A stretch of 5,354 bases of DNA from an uncultured bacterium (lineage in GTDB: Bacteria; Eisenbacteria; RBG-16-71-46; CAIMUX01): positions 1-5,354 of the forward strand of contig CAMPIC010000248.1 in the NCBI GenBank assembly GCA_946886185.1, given 5' to 3'. The notes under the pieces were generated by a model. It was not told the origin of the DNA. It ran no database searches and was given only the letters and a program-made list of their open reading frames with translations. Below, one piece after another: positions 1 through 5,354 of the stretch (its first letter is position 1; each line of letters opens with the position of its first letter). The position numbers and the translations under genes are program-made.

Positions 1-876
1 GTCGGCATCTGGATGAATCTGACCGCGGCGGCCACCGCCTCGAATGATCCGCTCTCCCTGGACGCGCAGGCGGGGGCGGACCGGGACGTGCTCGTCTTCG
101 ACCGCTTCGACTTCATGAACACGACTCTGGAAGCTCCCGACACCGTGATCACCTACGGCGGCAATCCGGTGATCAACCGCGTCACCGGACTCACCATGCG
201 GAACAGCGAGTTCAACGGGATCATCTTCTTCGAAGGCGAGGCGAAGATGAGAGGCACGATGGACGGCATTTCCGCCCATCACGTCACCTGCTTCGGAACC
301 ACCATCGCCACGGTCAAGAACAACATCGAGACGGGACATTTCGGGTTCGACCCGGTGACGCGCAACGCGGACGGCTCGGGCGATCCGGTCAACATCGGCA
401 TCGTCGCGGAGTCGGCCGTCTACATGGGGCTGGGTTGTCCGCGCGTCCTGCGCGTGGACGCCGCCCTGCTTTCCCGGACGTCGAACTGGGCGGGGACCGG
501 AGGAACGAGCGAATTGGATCATCCTTCCGTGCTGGTCGGGCCGCTCGATCTCGACCTGGATGGAATCGAAGGAGAGAACCCGAACCACGACCCGATTCCG
601 GGCACCGGATGGAATGAGGCGGCGCCCACGTCGGCCACCTGGGTGCTCAACATCAACGGTCCGATCATCACCCGCACCGGAGGAAACGCGGTTCCTTGGA
701 ACAACAGCGGAGTGATCACCAACGCCGATGGGCCCACGCGCCGGTACAACGGCGACCTCGACATCACCGAGTTTCCGCCCCCCTGTTTCCCGGTTCCGCT
801 CAACCTGTGGAAGGACGTCTCGTGGACGGAGATTTTCGAAACGCATTCCGAGCTGTCGGAGCACCTCCCCGAATGA
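1..876 (+). CDS. DUF4900-like (PilX-type) minor pilin assembly protein, 3' part only
   Basis: The frame is open at the left edge and ends with TGA at 874-876, so about 291 C-terminal residues are seen and the true start lies outside. An internal ATG at 13 is unlikely to be the start, because the frame continues upstream of it. The visible part has the pattern I associate with DUF4900 proteins: a GIIFFEG strand near residue 73, a run of short beta strands, IGIVAESAVYM near residue 131, a segment on sampled inner structure (VLRVDAALLSR), WVLNINGPII near residue 214, and an ending with RRYNGDLDITEFPPPCFP followed by WKDVSW. DUF4900 proteins are usually anchored by an N-terminal PilX-like transmembrane segment and are encoded beside minor pilins; that segment would be upstream. 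Two prepilin genes follow directly, the first overlapping its stop codon, which supports a role in pilus or pseudopilus assembly. The family call rests on recalled pattern, not on a search. Confidence 0.75.
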   Translation, partial: VGIWMNLTAAATASNDPLSLDAQAGADRDVLVFDRFDFMNTTLEAPDTVITYGGNPVINRVTGLTMRNSEFNGIIFFEGEAKMRGTMDGISAHHVTCFGTTIATVKNNIETGHFGFDPVTRNADGSGDPVNIGIVAESAVYMGLGCPRVLRVDAALLSRTSNWAGTGGTSELDHPSVLVGPLDLDLDGIEGENPNHDPIPGTGWNEAAPTSATWVLNINGPIITRTGGNAVPWNNSGVITNADGPTRRYNGDLDITEFPPPCFPVPLNLWKDVSWTEIFETHSELSEHLPE

Positions 877-1457
877 ACCCGCGTCACGAAAATGCGACCG
901 TGGCGGATGCGGCGCGGAAGACGACGGTCGATTCTGATCACCCGCGCGTGACGAGCACGACGGACTGGATGCGCCCATGGCTTCGCGAAAACGCGGGGTT
1001 CAGTCTCATCGAAATCATGGTCGTGCTGGTCGTGATGGGGATTCTCCTCGCCACGGCGGTTCCGAGCTTGAACGAGCGCAACGCGCGCAGCCGCACCGAA
1101 GGAGCCGCACGGCAGCTCTCGGCGCGCATGCAAGCGGCGCGGCAGCTCGCGGTGAGCAAGCGTGTTCCGTACCGCATGACCTTCGAAATCGAAGACCGCT
1201 CCTACTACTTCGAACGGCAGGACAACGACTCGACCTGGACGATGGATCCCGACGAGACGTACTCCATCGAGGGAGTCGAAGAGATCGAAACGGACATCGG
1301 TGGGCGCGAGGGGGAGTCCCTCGTCCATTTCGAAACCCGGGGCACGATCGATGACGACGACTCCCCCGCCTTGGTGACCATCGTGAGCGCCCATGGCGAC
1401 ACCGCGCGGCTCTCGGTGGTGCGGACCGGCCGAGCCACCGTCCTCATGTCCCACTGA
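873..1457 (+). CDS. GspH/FimT-family prepilin (minor pseudopilin)
   Basis: This is a minor type IV pilin or pseudopilin of the GspH/FimT type, expected in the inner membrane and then at the tip of the pilus. The prepilin peptidase site is plain: G^FSLIE, with Gly at 42, Phe at 43 and the conserved Glu at +5, followed by a hydrophobic helix (IMVVLVVMGILLATAVP). After it comes the GspH-type amphipathic helix with RQLSARMQAARQLAVSKRVP, then a beta-rich C-terminal part. From the ATG at 873 the protein is 194 residues, a normal length for the family. This ATG shares ATGA with the stop of the upstream gene, which suggests translational coupling, and GGAG lies 11 bases before it. It would, however, give a leader of 42 residues, long for this class. 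The in-frame ATG at 969 would give a usual 10-residue leader but has no good ribosome binding site; a GTG at 948 is a third option. Family is secure; the start is not. Confidence 0.85.
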   Translation: MNPRHENATVADAARKTTVDSDHPRVTSTTDWMRPWLRENAGFSLIEIMVVLVVMGILLATAVPSLNERNARSRTEGAARQLSARMQAARQLAVSKRVPYRMTFEIEDRSYYFERQDNDSTWTMDPDETYSIEGVEEIETDIGGREGESLVHFETRGTIDDDDSPALVTIVSAHGDTARLSVVRTGRATVLMSH

Positions 1458-1515
1458 GAGCCACCGAGCGCTCACATCGAGCAGCCCTTTGCCGGAGAGT
1501 TTTGGGCCCGGCCGC

Positions 1516-1520
1516 AGGAG
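1516..1520 (+). promoter_or_regulatory. Ribosome binding site that fixes the start of the large prepilin gene
   Basis: AGGAG touches the first possible ATG (1521) with no spacer, which does not permit initiation there, but lies 9 bases before the in-frame ATG at 1530. The second ATG is therefore the better start and yields an 8-residue prepilin leader. Confidence 0.7.
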
Positions 1521-1529
1521 ATGACGGCG

Positions 1530-4358
1530 ATGCATCGTAAAAACAGCGCGGGATTCACGCTCGTGGAAGTGATGGTGGTCGTGATGATCACCGGAGTCGT
1601 TTCCACGGCGCTCTTCCAGATGCTCTCGGCCGGGCAGGCGAGCTATACGCGGAACAAGATCCTGGTCGACATGCAGCAGAACGGTCGCGTGGGCATTCAG
1701 TCGCTGTCCGACGATCTGCGGCAGGTCAGCTACGGAAAGGATCCGACGCAACCTTCGATCGAGTATGCCGGACCCGAATCGGTCACCTTCGTGGCCGACA
1801 TCATGCCCGAGCATACCGGGGCCGAGTTCATCTCCTACTTCCTCAGCCAGGACGGCGACCCGGACACCGACAATCCGAATGACACCCTGCTCATGCGGGT
1901 CATCGCGGACAGCGGCGGGGTCGTCCTGATCTCTTCGCCGCAGAGCTACGGGGTGTCGGATCTGAGCTTCCGGTGGTTCAACGGGAGCGGCGTGGAGCTG
2001 GCCAATCCGGTTCCGCAGCCGGAGCAGGTGGGCGAAATCTACGTGGATCTCACGACCACGGCGGCGCGCGCGATGAACGGCGAGTATCCGGAGATCACTC
2101 TCTCGTCCACCATCTATCCGCGCAACCTTCCGCTCTCGCCCGCGCGCAGCCGGCCGTCGACTCCGTCATGCACGGGACCGGTCTATCCGAACTGCGAATC
2201 GGCCACGGTGGATTGGGCGACTCCGACCACCAATACCGACGGGACCGATCTCCCGCTCGGCGATATCAGCCATTTCAACTTTTACTTCGGGACCGATCCG
2301 GATGACATGAGCCTGTATACCCGGCTCGCGCGCACGATCAACCAGTGGACCATCAACGGGCTGGATCCGGGCACTCCGTATTATCTCGGTGTGAGCTGCG
2401 TCAGCCGTTCCGGCGTGGAGAGCTACCTCTGCACCCGGCAGGCCGTGCTGACCTCCACCCTGATTCCCAAGCAGGTCCAGAACCTCACCGCGGTGACGGG
2501 AGCCGGCGTCACGCTCGCCTGGAACGCCGTGACCCAATTCACGGACGACACCACGATCGGGACACCGGTCACGTACAACATCTATCGTTCCGAGACGTCC
2601 GGTTTCACGCCCTCCGTCGACACCTATGTCGCCTCGGTCCAATACACGACCACGTATACGGATCCGGGCCCGCCTGGGGGCTGTGGACAGTTCTATTACT
2701 TGGTGGCGGCAGAGGCGTGCGGCAACGAAGGAGATCCCTCCAACGAAGTCGACGGCACCCTCCCGGCACTCGCTTCCTGTCCGAGCGGCATTTCGCTCTC
2801 CCTCACGAGCAACGAGGGGGAGGTCGTGGTCACGTTCACTCCGCCGGCCACGCGCGTGGATGGGTCGCCCCTTCTTCCCGAAGACATCGCCAGCTATCGC
2901 GTCTACGCGGACAGCGTCTCCGGCTCGACCGACTATTACGTGGAGGTGGACGGTGAATCCAGCTCCGCGGTCCTGAGCGACCTGGTGACCTGCACGACAT
3001 ACTTCGTGAACGTGCAGGCGGTCGACGCGTGTGGACATCTGGGCGACTTCTGCGCCGGCCAGGAACAGAACATCTTCACCTCCGCGCCGTGCGACGCGTC
3101 CCCTCCGTCCCGCCCCTCCACCTTGACCGTGGTGAGTTACGACGACCGGCTCGCGCTGGAATGGCCAGCGAACAACGTCGACTGTGACGTCAAGGGATAC
3201 CGGATCTACTACGGACATGCCTCGGACGGACCCTATGACGGCGACGACGCCGAACAGGGGTCGAGCCCGGTGGAAGTGCTCGCGGCCGACGTCACCGTCG
3301 GGGACATCTGCCGGTTCGATCTGACCGGACTCCCGACGTGCCAGAACTATTACATCGAGGTGAAGACGTTCGATCAGTGTTCCCCGGCCAACGAGAGCGA
3401 AGCATCGCCCCAGGGATCAGGCTCCACGGTCTGCACGCCATGTCAGATCAACTCCAACTGCATTGCCTGGGCGGTCTCGGGCGCGAGCGACCATCAGTTG
3501 AACTTGGAGCTCTACACGGAGAACTCCGCCGGAGAGACGTTGAACGAGATCACGCCGACGTGGACCGGAGCGCAGCTGCTCCGAGAGGTCTGGTTCGGCC
3601 GACCGCTCGTCAAGATCTGGTCGCACGACGGTTCGGCGGGCGACGACGGAAACATCGGGCCCGTGAGCAGCGGAACCACGGTCCGCATCGATCCTGTGCA
3701 GATTCCCAACTGGACCCTGCCCGAGGACGGTGAGCCGCTCCAACTGCTCTTCGGAGGAGACATTCGGGACCGGCCGGTGACCATGGACTTCCGCGCGGAT
3801 CAAGGAACCTGCAGCGCAGCCGGCACCGGTCGAGACGCGCTCATCTTCGACGCCTTCGACGACGGTGACTACTCCGGCTGGTCGCCCGTAACGGGCACGT
3901 GGTTCGTCACCAACGGAGAGCTCAATCAGAGCTCGACCAGCGGAAACCACATCATTCTTCATTCCTCTTCCGGTATCAGCAACACCACCATGGAGGCGAA
4001 GGTATTCGCGAGCGGCGGGTCGACTCACTCCGTCTATCTGGTGTTCCGTTATCAGAACAGCAGCAACTACTATCTCGTCGGAATTCGCACCGACGACGAC
4101 AAGGTGCGCGCCGCGCGCGTGCAGAGCGGAACCTTCGTCCAGACCGGCGTGTACTTCGCCAACCTCGTCGACAACACCTGGTACACCCTCCGCGCCGTGG
4201 TCACAGGCAACCGAGTTCGGGTGTATCTGGACTGCGATCTCGTCATCGACGTAACCGACGGCTCCATGTGGAGCACTGGCAAGGTCGGCCTCACCTCCCG
4301 CGCCGCCGCCGGCCGCTTCGACGATATCCGCGTCTTCAACGCGGAGGTGCTGCCGTAA
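1530..4358 (+). CDS. Large PilW-like prepilin with FN3 domains and a C-terminal LamG/DUF1080-like domain
   Basis: The protein has 942 residues, several times the usual size of a PilW/PilJ-type minor pilin. It opens with MHRKNSAG^FTLVEVMVV: a short basic leader, the prepilin peptidase site, Glu at +5 and a hydrophobic helix. Residues to about 205 are PilW-like, including the helix MQQNGRVGIQSLSDDLRQV and strands ending in ITLSSTIYPRNLP. Four fibronectin type III-like domains follow at about 211-310, 311-411, 412-523 and 524-634, with typical strands such as VTYNIYRSE, ASYRVYAD and KGYRIYYG, and YY/YF motifs in the penultimate strand. Residues 635-768 are beta-rich and unassigned. From about 769 (FDAFDDGDYSGW) to the end the pattern fits a concanavalin-A-like LamG/DUF1080 fold (MEAKVFASG, YYLVGIRTDD, WYTLRAVV, RVRVYLDCDLV, GKVGLTSR). 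There are 20 cysteines, none before the FN3 array. The gene lies 72 bases after the GspH gene, likely in one operon. I infer a pilus-tip adhesin; ligand unknown. Confidence 0.85.
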   Translation: MHRKNSAGFTLVEVMVVVMITGVVSTALFQMLSAGQASYTRNKILVDMQQNGRVGIQSLSDDLRQVSYGKDPTQPSIEYAGPESVTFVADIMPEHTGAEFISYFLSQDGDPDTDNPNDTLLMRVIADSGGVVLISSPQSYGVSDLSFRWFNGSGVELANPVPQPEQVGEIYVDLTTTAARAMNGEYPEITLSSTIYPRNLPLSPARSRPSTPSCTGPVYPNCESATVDWATPTTNTDGTDLPLGDISHFNFYFGTDPDDMSLYTRLARTINQWTINGLDPGTPYYLGVSCVSRSGVESYLCTRQAVLTSTLIPKQVQNLTAVTGAGVTLAWNAVTQFTDDTTIGTPVTYNIYRSETSGFTPSVDTYVASVQYTTTYTDPGPPGGCGQFYYLVAAEACGNEGDPSNEVDGTLPALASCPSGISLSLTSNEGEVVVTFTPPATRVDGSPLLPEDIASYRVYADSVSGSTDYYVEVDGESSSAVLSDLVTCTTYFVNVQAVDACGHLGDFCAGQEQNIFTSAPCDASPPSRPSTLTVVSYDDRLALEWPANNVDCDVKGYRIYYGHASDGPYDGDDAEQGSSPVEVLAADVTVGDICRFDLTGLPTCQNYYIEVKTFDQCSPANESEASPQGSGSTVCTPCQINSNCIAWAVSGASDHQLNLELYTENSAGETLNEITPTWTGAQLLREVWFGRPLVKIWSHDGSAGDDGNIGPVSSGTTVRIDPVQIPNWTLPEDGEPLQLLFGGDIRDRPVTMDFRADQGTCSAAGTGRDALIFDAFDDGDYSGWSPVTGTWFVTNGELNQSSTSGNHIILHSSSGISNTTMEAKVFASGGSTHSVYLVFRYQNSSNYYLVGIRTDDDKVRAARVQSGTFVQTGVYFANLVDNTWYTLRAVVTGNRVRVYLDCDLVIDVTDGSMWSTGKVGLTSRAAAGRFDDIRVFNAEVLP

Positions 4359-4522
4359 CGGCGGGTGCAACGTGGGCGGATCCGAGGCGGGGTTGTTGCC
4401 GTGAGGGCGGGCTCCACGTCCACGATCCGAGGCGGAGGTGCTGTCCTAAGGGCGGGTGCAACGTCCGCGGATCCGAGACGGAGGTGCTGCCGTAAGGGCG
4501 GTTCAACGTCCGCGGATCCGAG
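4341..4522 (+). repeat. Four tandem 45/46-bp repeats starting inside the 3' end of the large prepilin gene
   Basis: Units are 4341-4386 (46 bp), 4387-4431 (45), 4432-4477 (46) and 4478-4522 (45). Each runs from a GCGGAGGTGCTGCCGTAA-like segment through GGGCGGGTGCAACGTCCGCG-like sequence to GATCCGAG. The first unit holds the last five codons and the TAA stop of the prepilin gene (4356-4358). Units three and four are the closest pair. An 8-bp palindrome, CGGATCCG, sits in units one, three and four (4377-4384, 4468-4475, 4513-4520) and is lost in unit two. The second unit is the most diverged. No function can be read from the sequence; a repeat expansion of the gene end is the simplest reading. 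Confidence 0.9.
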
Positions 4523-4606
4523 GTGGGATGCCGGAAGCCGTATGCGGGGTGTTTTGTCGATCGGCGCGGATGGTGGTGGGCTCAGTGATGTGGTTCGACG
4601 GGAGCC

Positions 4607-4654
4607 GTGGAGTGCCGGGTAATGCGGAGTGTCGGTAGTGCGGAGTGTCGGAGT
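4607..4654 (+). repeat. Three tandem 16-bp repeats before the exported protein gene
   Basis: Units are 4607-4622 (GTGGAGTGCCGGGTAA), 4623-4638 (TGCGGAGTGTCGGTAG) and 4639-4654 (TGCGGAGTGTCGGAGT). Units two and three share the first 13 bases exactly; unit one is diverged. The third unit supplies the GGAG that serves as the likely ribosome binding site of the next gene, so copy number here could alter its translation. Confidence 0.75.
4650..4653 (+). promoter_or_regulatory. Likely ribosome binding site of the exported protein gene
   Basis: GGAG lies 7 bases before the ATG at 4661, the best spaced site for any start in this frame. An ATG at 4622 (within the 16-bp repeat) and a GTG at 4736 (AGGTGG only 4 bases before it) are the competing starts. 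Confidence 0.5.
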
Positions 4655-4660
4655 GGACCG

Positions 4661-5354
4661 ATGCGGCGCATAGGGACGGTGCATCTGCCGGCGGCCTGTT
4701 GGCGGCGGTTGCGCGTCCTCGGAGCAGGTGGTTCGGTGTGCCGTCGGGGACGTGTATGTCCTGAGCACGAGGATTCAGCTCGTAGACGGTGTCGAGTTGC
4801 GCTGATTGTCGGCTTGATCCTGGCTCTGCTCACCTCACTGAGTATTGCAACCGATGCCGAGGCCACCGAGCCCGGCGTCACCCTCTTGCACACGCCCCCC
4901 ATCGCGACCGAACTCATCCCGACCGAACTCATCCCGACCGAACCCACCGCGACCGAACCCATCGCGACCGAACCCACCGCGACCGAACTCACCGCGATCG
5001 TCTCTTCGTCTGAATCGAGCCCGGCGCACGGGACGCGCGCCGCGCCGAGCGACACACTCGTGATCCTGTACGTCGGCGAGACGCAAGGGAATCTGGCTCC
5101 GTGCAGTTGCCCGGAGCAGCCGTGGGGCGGACTCGCTCGGCGCGTTGGATTCTTTCGCGAGGCGCACCGCAATCATGGAACCGCACTCACCCTCCTGTTT
5201 GATACCGGGGGATTTCTCCCGTCGGGCGAGGTTCCCCTCCGAGACACTCCGTCGGCCGCACGCCGTCTGACCGAGTTGCTGCTCGCGTCGTTCGATCGTG
5301 CCGGGATCGACGCCGTCGCTCTGGATCGAGGCGAGAGCCGGTTCCTTCATGGGC
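4661..5354 (+). CDS. Exported UshA/5'-nucleotidase-like metallophosphatase-type protein, 5' part only
   Basis: The frame runs open off the right edge; 231 residues are seen. From the ATG at 4661 there is a basic, Arg-rich N-terminal region of about 46 residues, a hydrophobic stretch (ALIVGLILALLTSLSIA, about 47-63) and a probable signal peptidase site AEA^TE at about 68. A GTG at 4736 would give a shorter and more usual n-region. Residues 81-110 are six pentapeptide repeats of the form [IT][AP]TE[LP], a Thr/Pro/Glu linker. The folded domain starts near 133 with LVILYVGETQGNLAPCSC, then GGLARR (156-161) and LLFDTGGFLP (D181). As I recall, proteins related to UshA-type 5'-nucleotidases share this order: a strand ending in D-x-H-G or a variant, a PCGC-like pair before GGLARR, and a D-x-G-D strand. 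Here the usual Asp/His positions read Glu and Gln and the second motif reads DTGG, so metal binding may be changed or lost. Exported location is well supported, function only moderately. Confidence 0.6.
   Translation, partial: MRRIGTVHLPAACWRRLRVLGAGGSVCRRGRVCPEHEDSARRRCRVALIVGLILALLTSLSIATDAEATEPGVTLLHTPPIATELIPTELIPTEPTATEPIATEPTATELTAIVSSSESSPAHGTRAAPSDTLVILYVGETQGNLAPCSCPEQPWGGLARRVGFFREAHRNHGTALTLLFDTGGFLPSGEVPLRDTPSAARRLTELLLASFDRAGIDAVALDRGESRFLHG
4901..4990 (+). repeat. Six tandem 15-bp units encoding a pentapeptide linker
   Basis: The 15-bp units begin at 4901, 4916, 4931, 4946, 4961 and 4976, and a decayed seventh follows at 4991. Each contains GACCGAAC. In the gene's frame they read IATEL, IPTEL, IPTEP, TATEP, IATEP and TATEL. 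The period is a multiple of three, so gain or loss of a unit keeps the frame and changes only the length of the linker between the signal peptide and the catalytic-type domain. Confidence 0.9.

Larger units (their letters stand above)
4359..4660 (+). other. Non-coding spacer between the prepilin cluster and the exported protein gene
   Basis: About 300 bases without a gene I can support. The first half is the 45/46-bp tandem repeat, the end carries the 16-bp tandem repeat, and the stretch 4523-4606 between them is G-rich, with no clear promoter, no stem followed by a T run, and no protein-like frame. The frame of the prepilin gene stays open for 87 codons after its TAA, up to the TAA at 4620-4622, but the translation is Arg/Gly-rich and unlike the domain before it, so I do not call it coding. 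Confidence 0.65.

Noticed and set aside
519..1814. A 431-codon open frame on the minus strand across the prepilin genes
   Set aside because: It is the antisense shadow of GC-rich coding sequence. Its translation is rich in Arg and His with no domain, while the + strand frames have clear prepilin motifs.
4352..4362. GCCGT-A-ACGGC at the prepilin stop codon as a terminator stem
   Set aside because: The stem is only 4-5 bases with a tiny loop and no T run follows; the other repeat units have lost it.
2166..4370. Long minus-strand frames opposite the FN3 and lectin-like regions (2166-3218 and 3417-4370)
   Set aside because: Both lie wholly or almost wholly opposite a well-supported gene and show Arg/Val/Asp-rich composition typical of shadow frames, without recognisable motifs.
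4341..4522. The tandem array as a CRISPR or as an integron attachment site
   Set aside because: The units abut directly with no unique spacers of constant length, they diverge from one another, and no cas or integrase gene is present.
4554..4590. TTGTCG as a -35 element for the last gene
   Set aside because: No acceptable -10 hexamer occurs 16-18 bases downstream in this G-rich stretch.
4789..5063. Plus-strand frames 4789-5013 (DRTHP repeats) and 4845-5063 (RPNSS repeats)
   Set aside because: They are the two other frames of the same 15-bp repeat and end soon after it; the frame starting at 4661 stays open to the window edge and shows family motifs.
4835..5350. Minus-strand frame with FGRDE/FGRGG pentapeptide repeats, resembling a pentapeptide-repeat protein
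   Set aside because: The repeat is only the reverse reading of the 15-bp units. The + strand frame has a signal peptide, linker and a domain with recognisable motifs, so the minus reading is an artefact.

Overview
The window looks like part of a GC-rich bacterial genome carrying a type IV pilus / pseudopilus minor-pilin cluster, followed by a repeat-filled spacer and the start of an exported protein. All real genes read on the + strand. The style of the genes (a DUF4900-type PilX-like protein, a GspH/FimT prepilin and a PilW-like prepilin carrying fibronectin type III repeats) recalls GC-rich candidate phyla of the FCB group, such as Eisenbacteria-like lineages, or Deltaproteobacteria/Myxococcota. 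That taxonomic reading is inference from gene style, not from a marker gene.

Layout: (1) 1-876, the C-terminal part of a DUF4900-like (PilX-type) protein, cut by the left edge. (2) 873-1457, a GspH/FimT-family prepilin whose ATG overlaps the previous stop. (3) 1530-4358, an unusually large PilW-like prepilin of 942 residues. It has a normal class III prepilin leader, a pilin-like domain without cysteine, four FN3-like domains rich in cysteine, an unassigned beta-rich segment, and a C-terminal concanavalin-A-like (LamG/DUF1080-like) domain. (4) 4359-4660, a non-coding spacer with two tandem repeat families: four 45/46-bp units, the first of which contains the last codons and stop of the large prepilin gene, and three 16-bp units just before the next gene. 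(5) About 4661 to the right edge, the 5' part of an exported protein with a signal peptide, a six-fold pentapeptide Thr-Glu-Pro linker and the N-terminus of a domain resembling the UshA/5'-nucleotidase-like metallophosphatases.

The first three genes probably form one transcription unit. Minor pilins of the GspH, PilW and PilX types are known to prime pilus assembly and sit at the tip. The large prepilin would then place an array of FN3 domains and a carbohydrate-binding-like fold at the pilus tip, which suggests a pilus-borne adhesin. The last gene is separated by the repeat spacer, has its own ribosome binding site, and need not be functionally linked. I saw no RNA genes, CRISPR array, insertion sequence or convincing rho-independent terminator.
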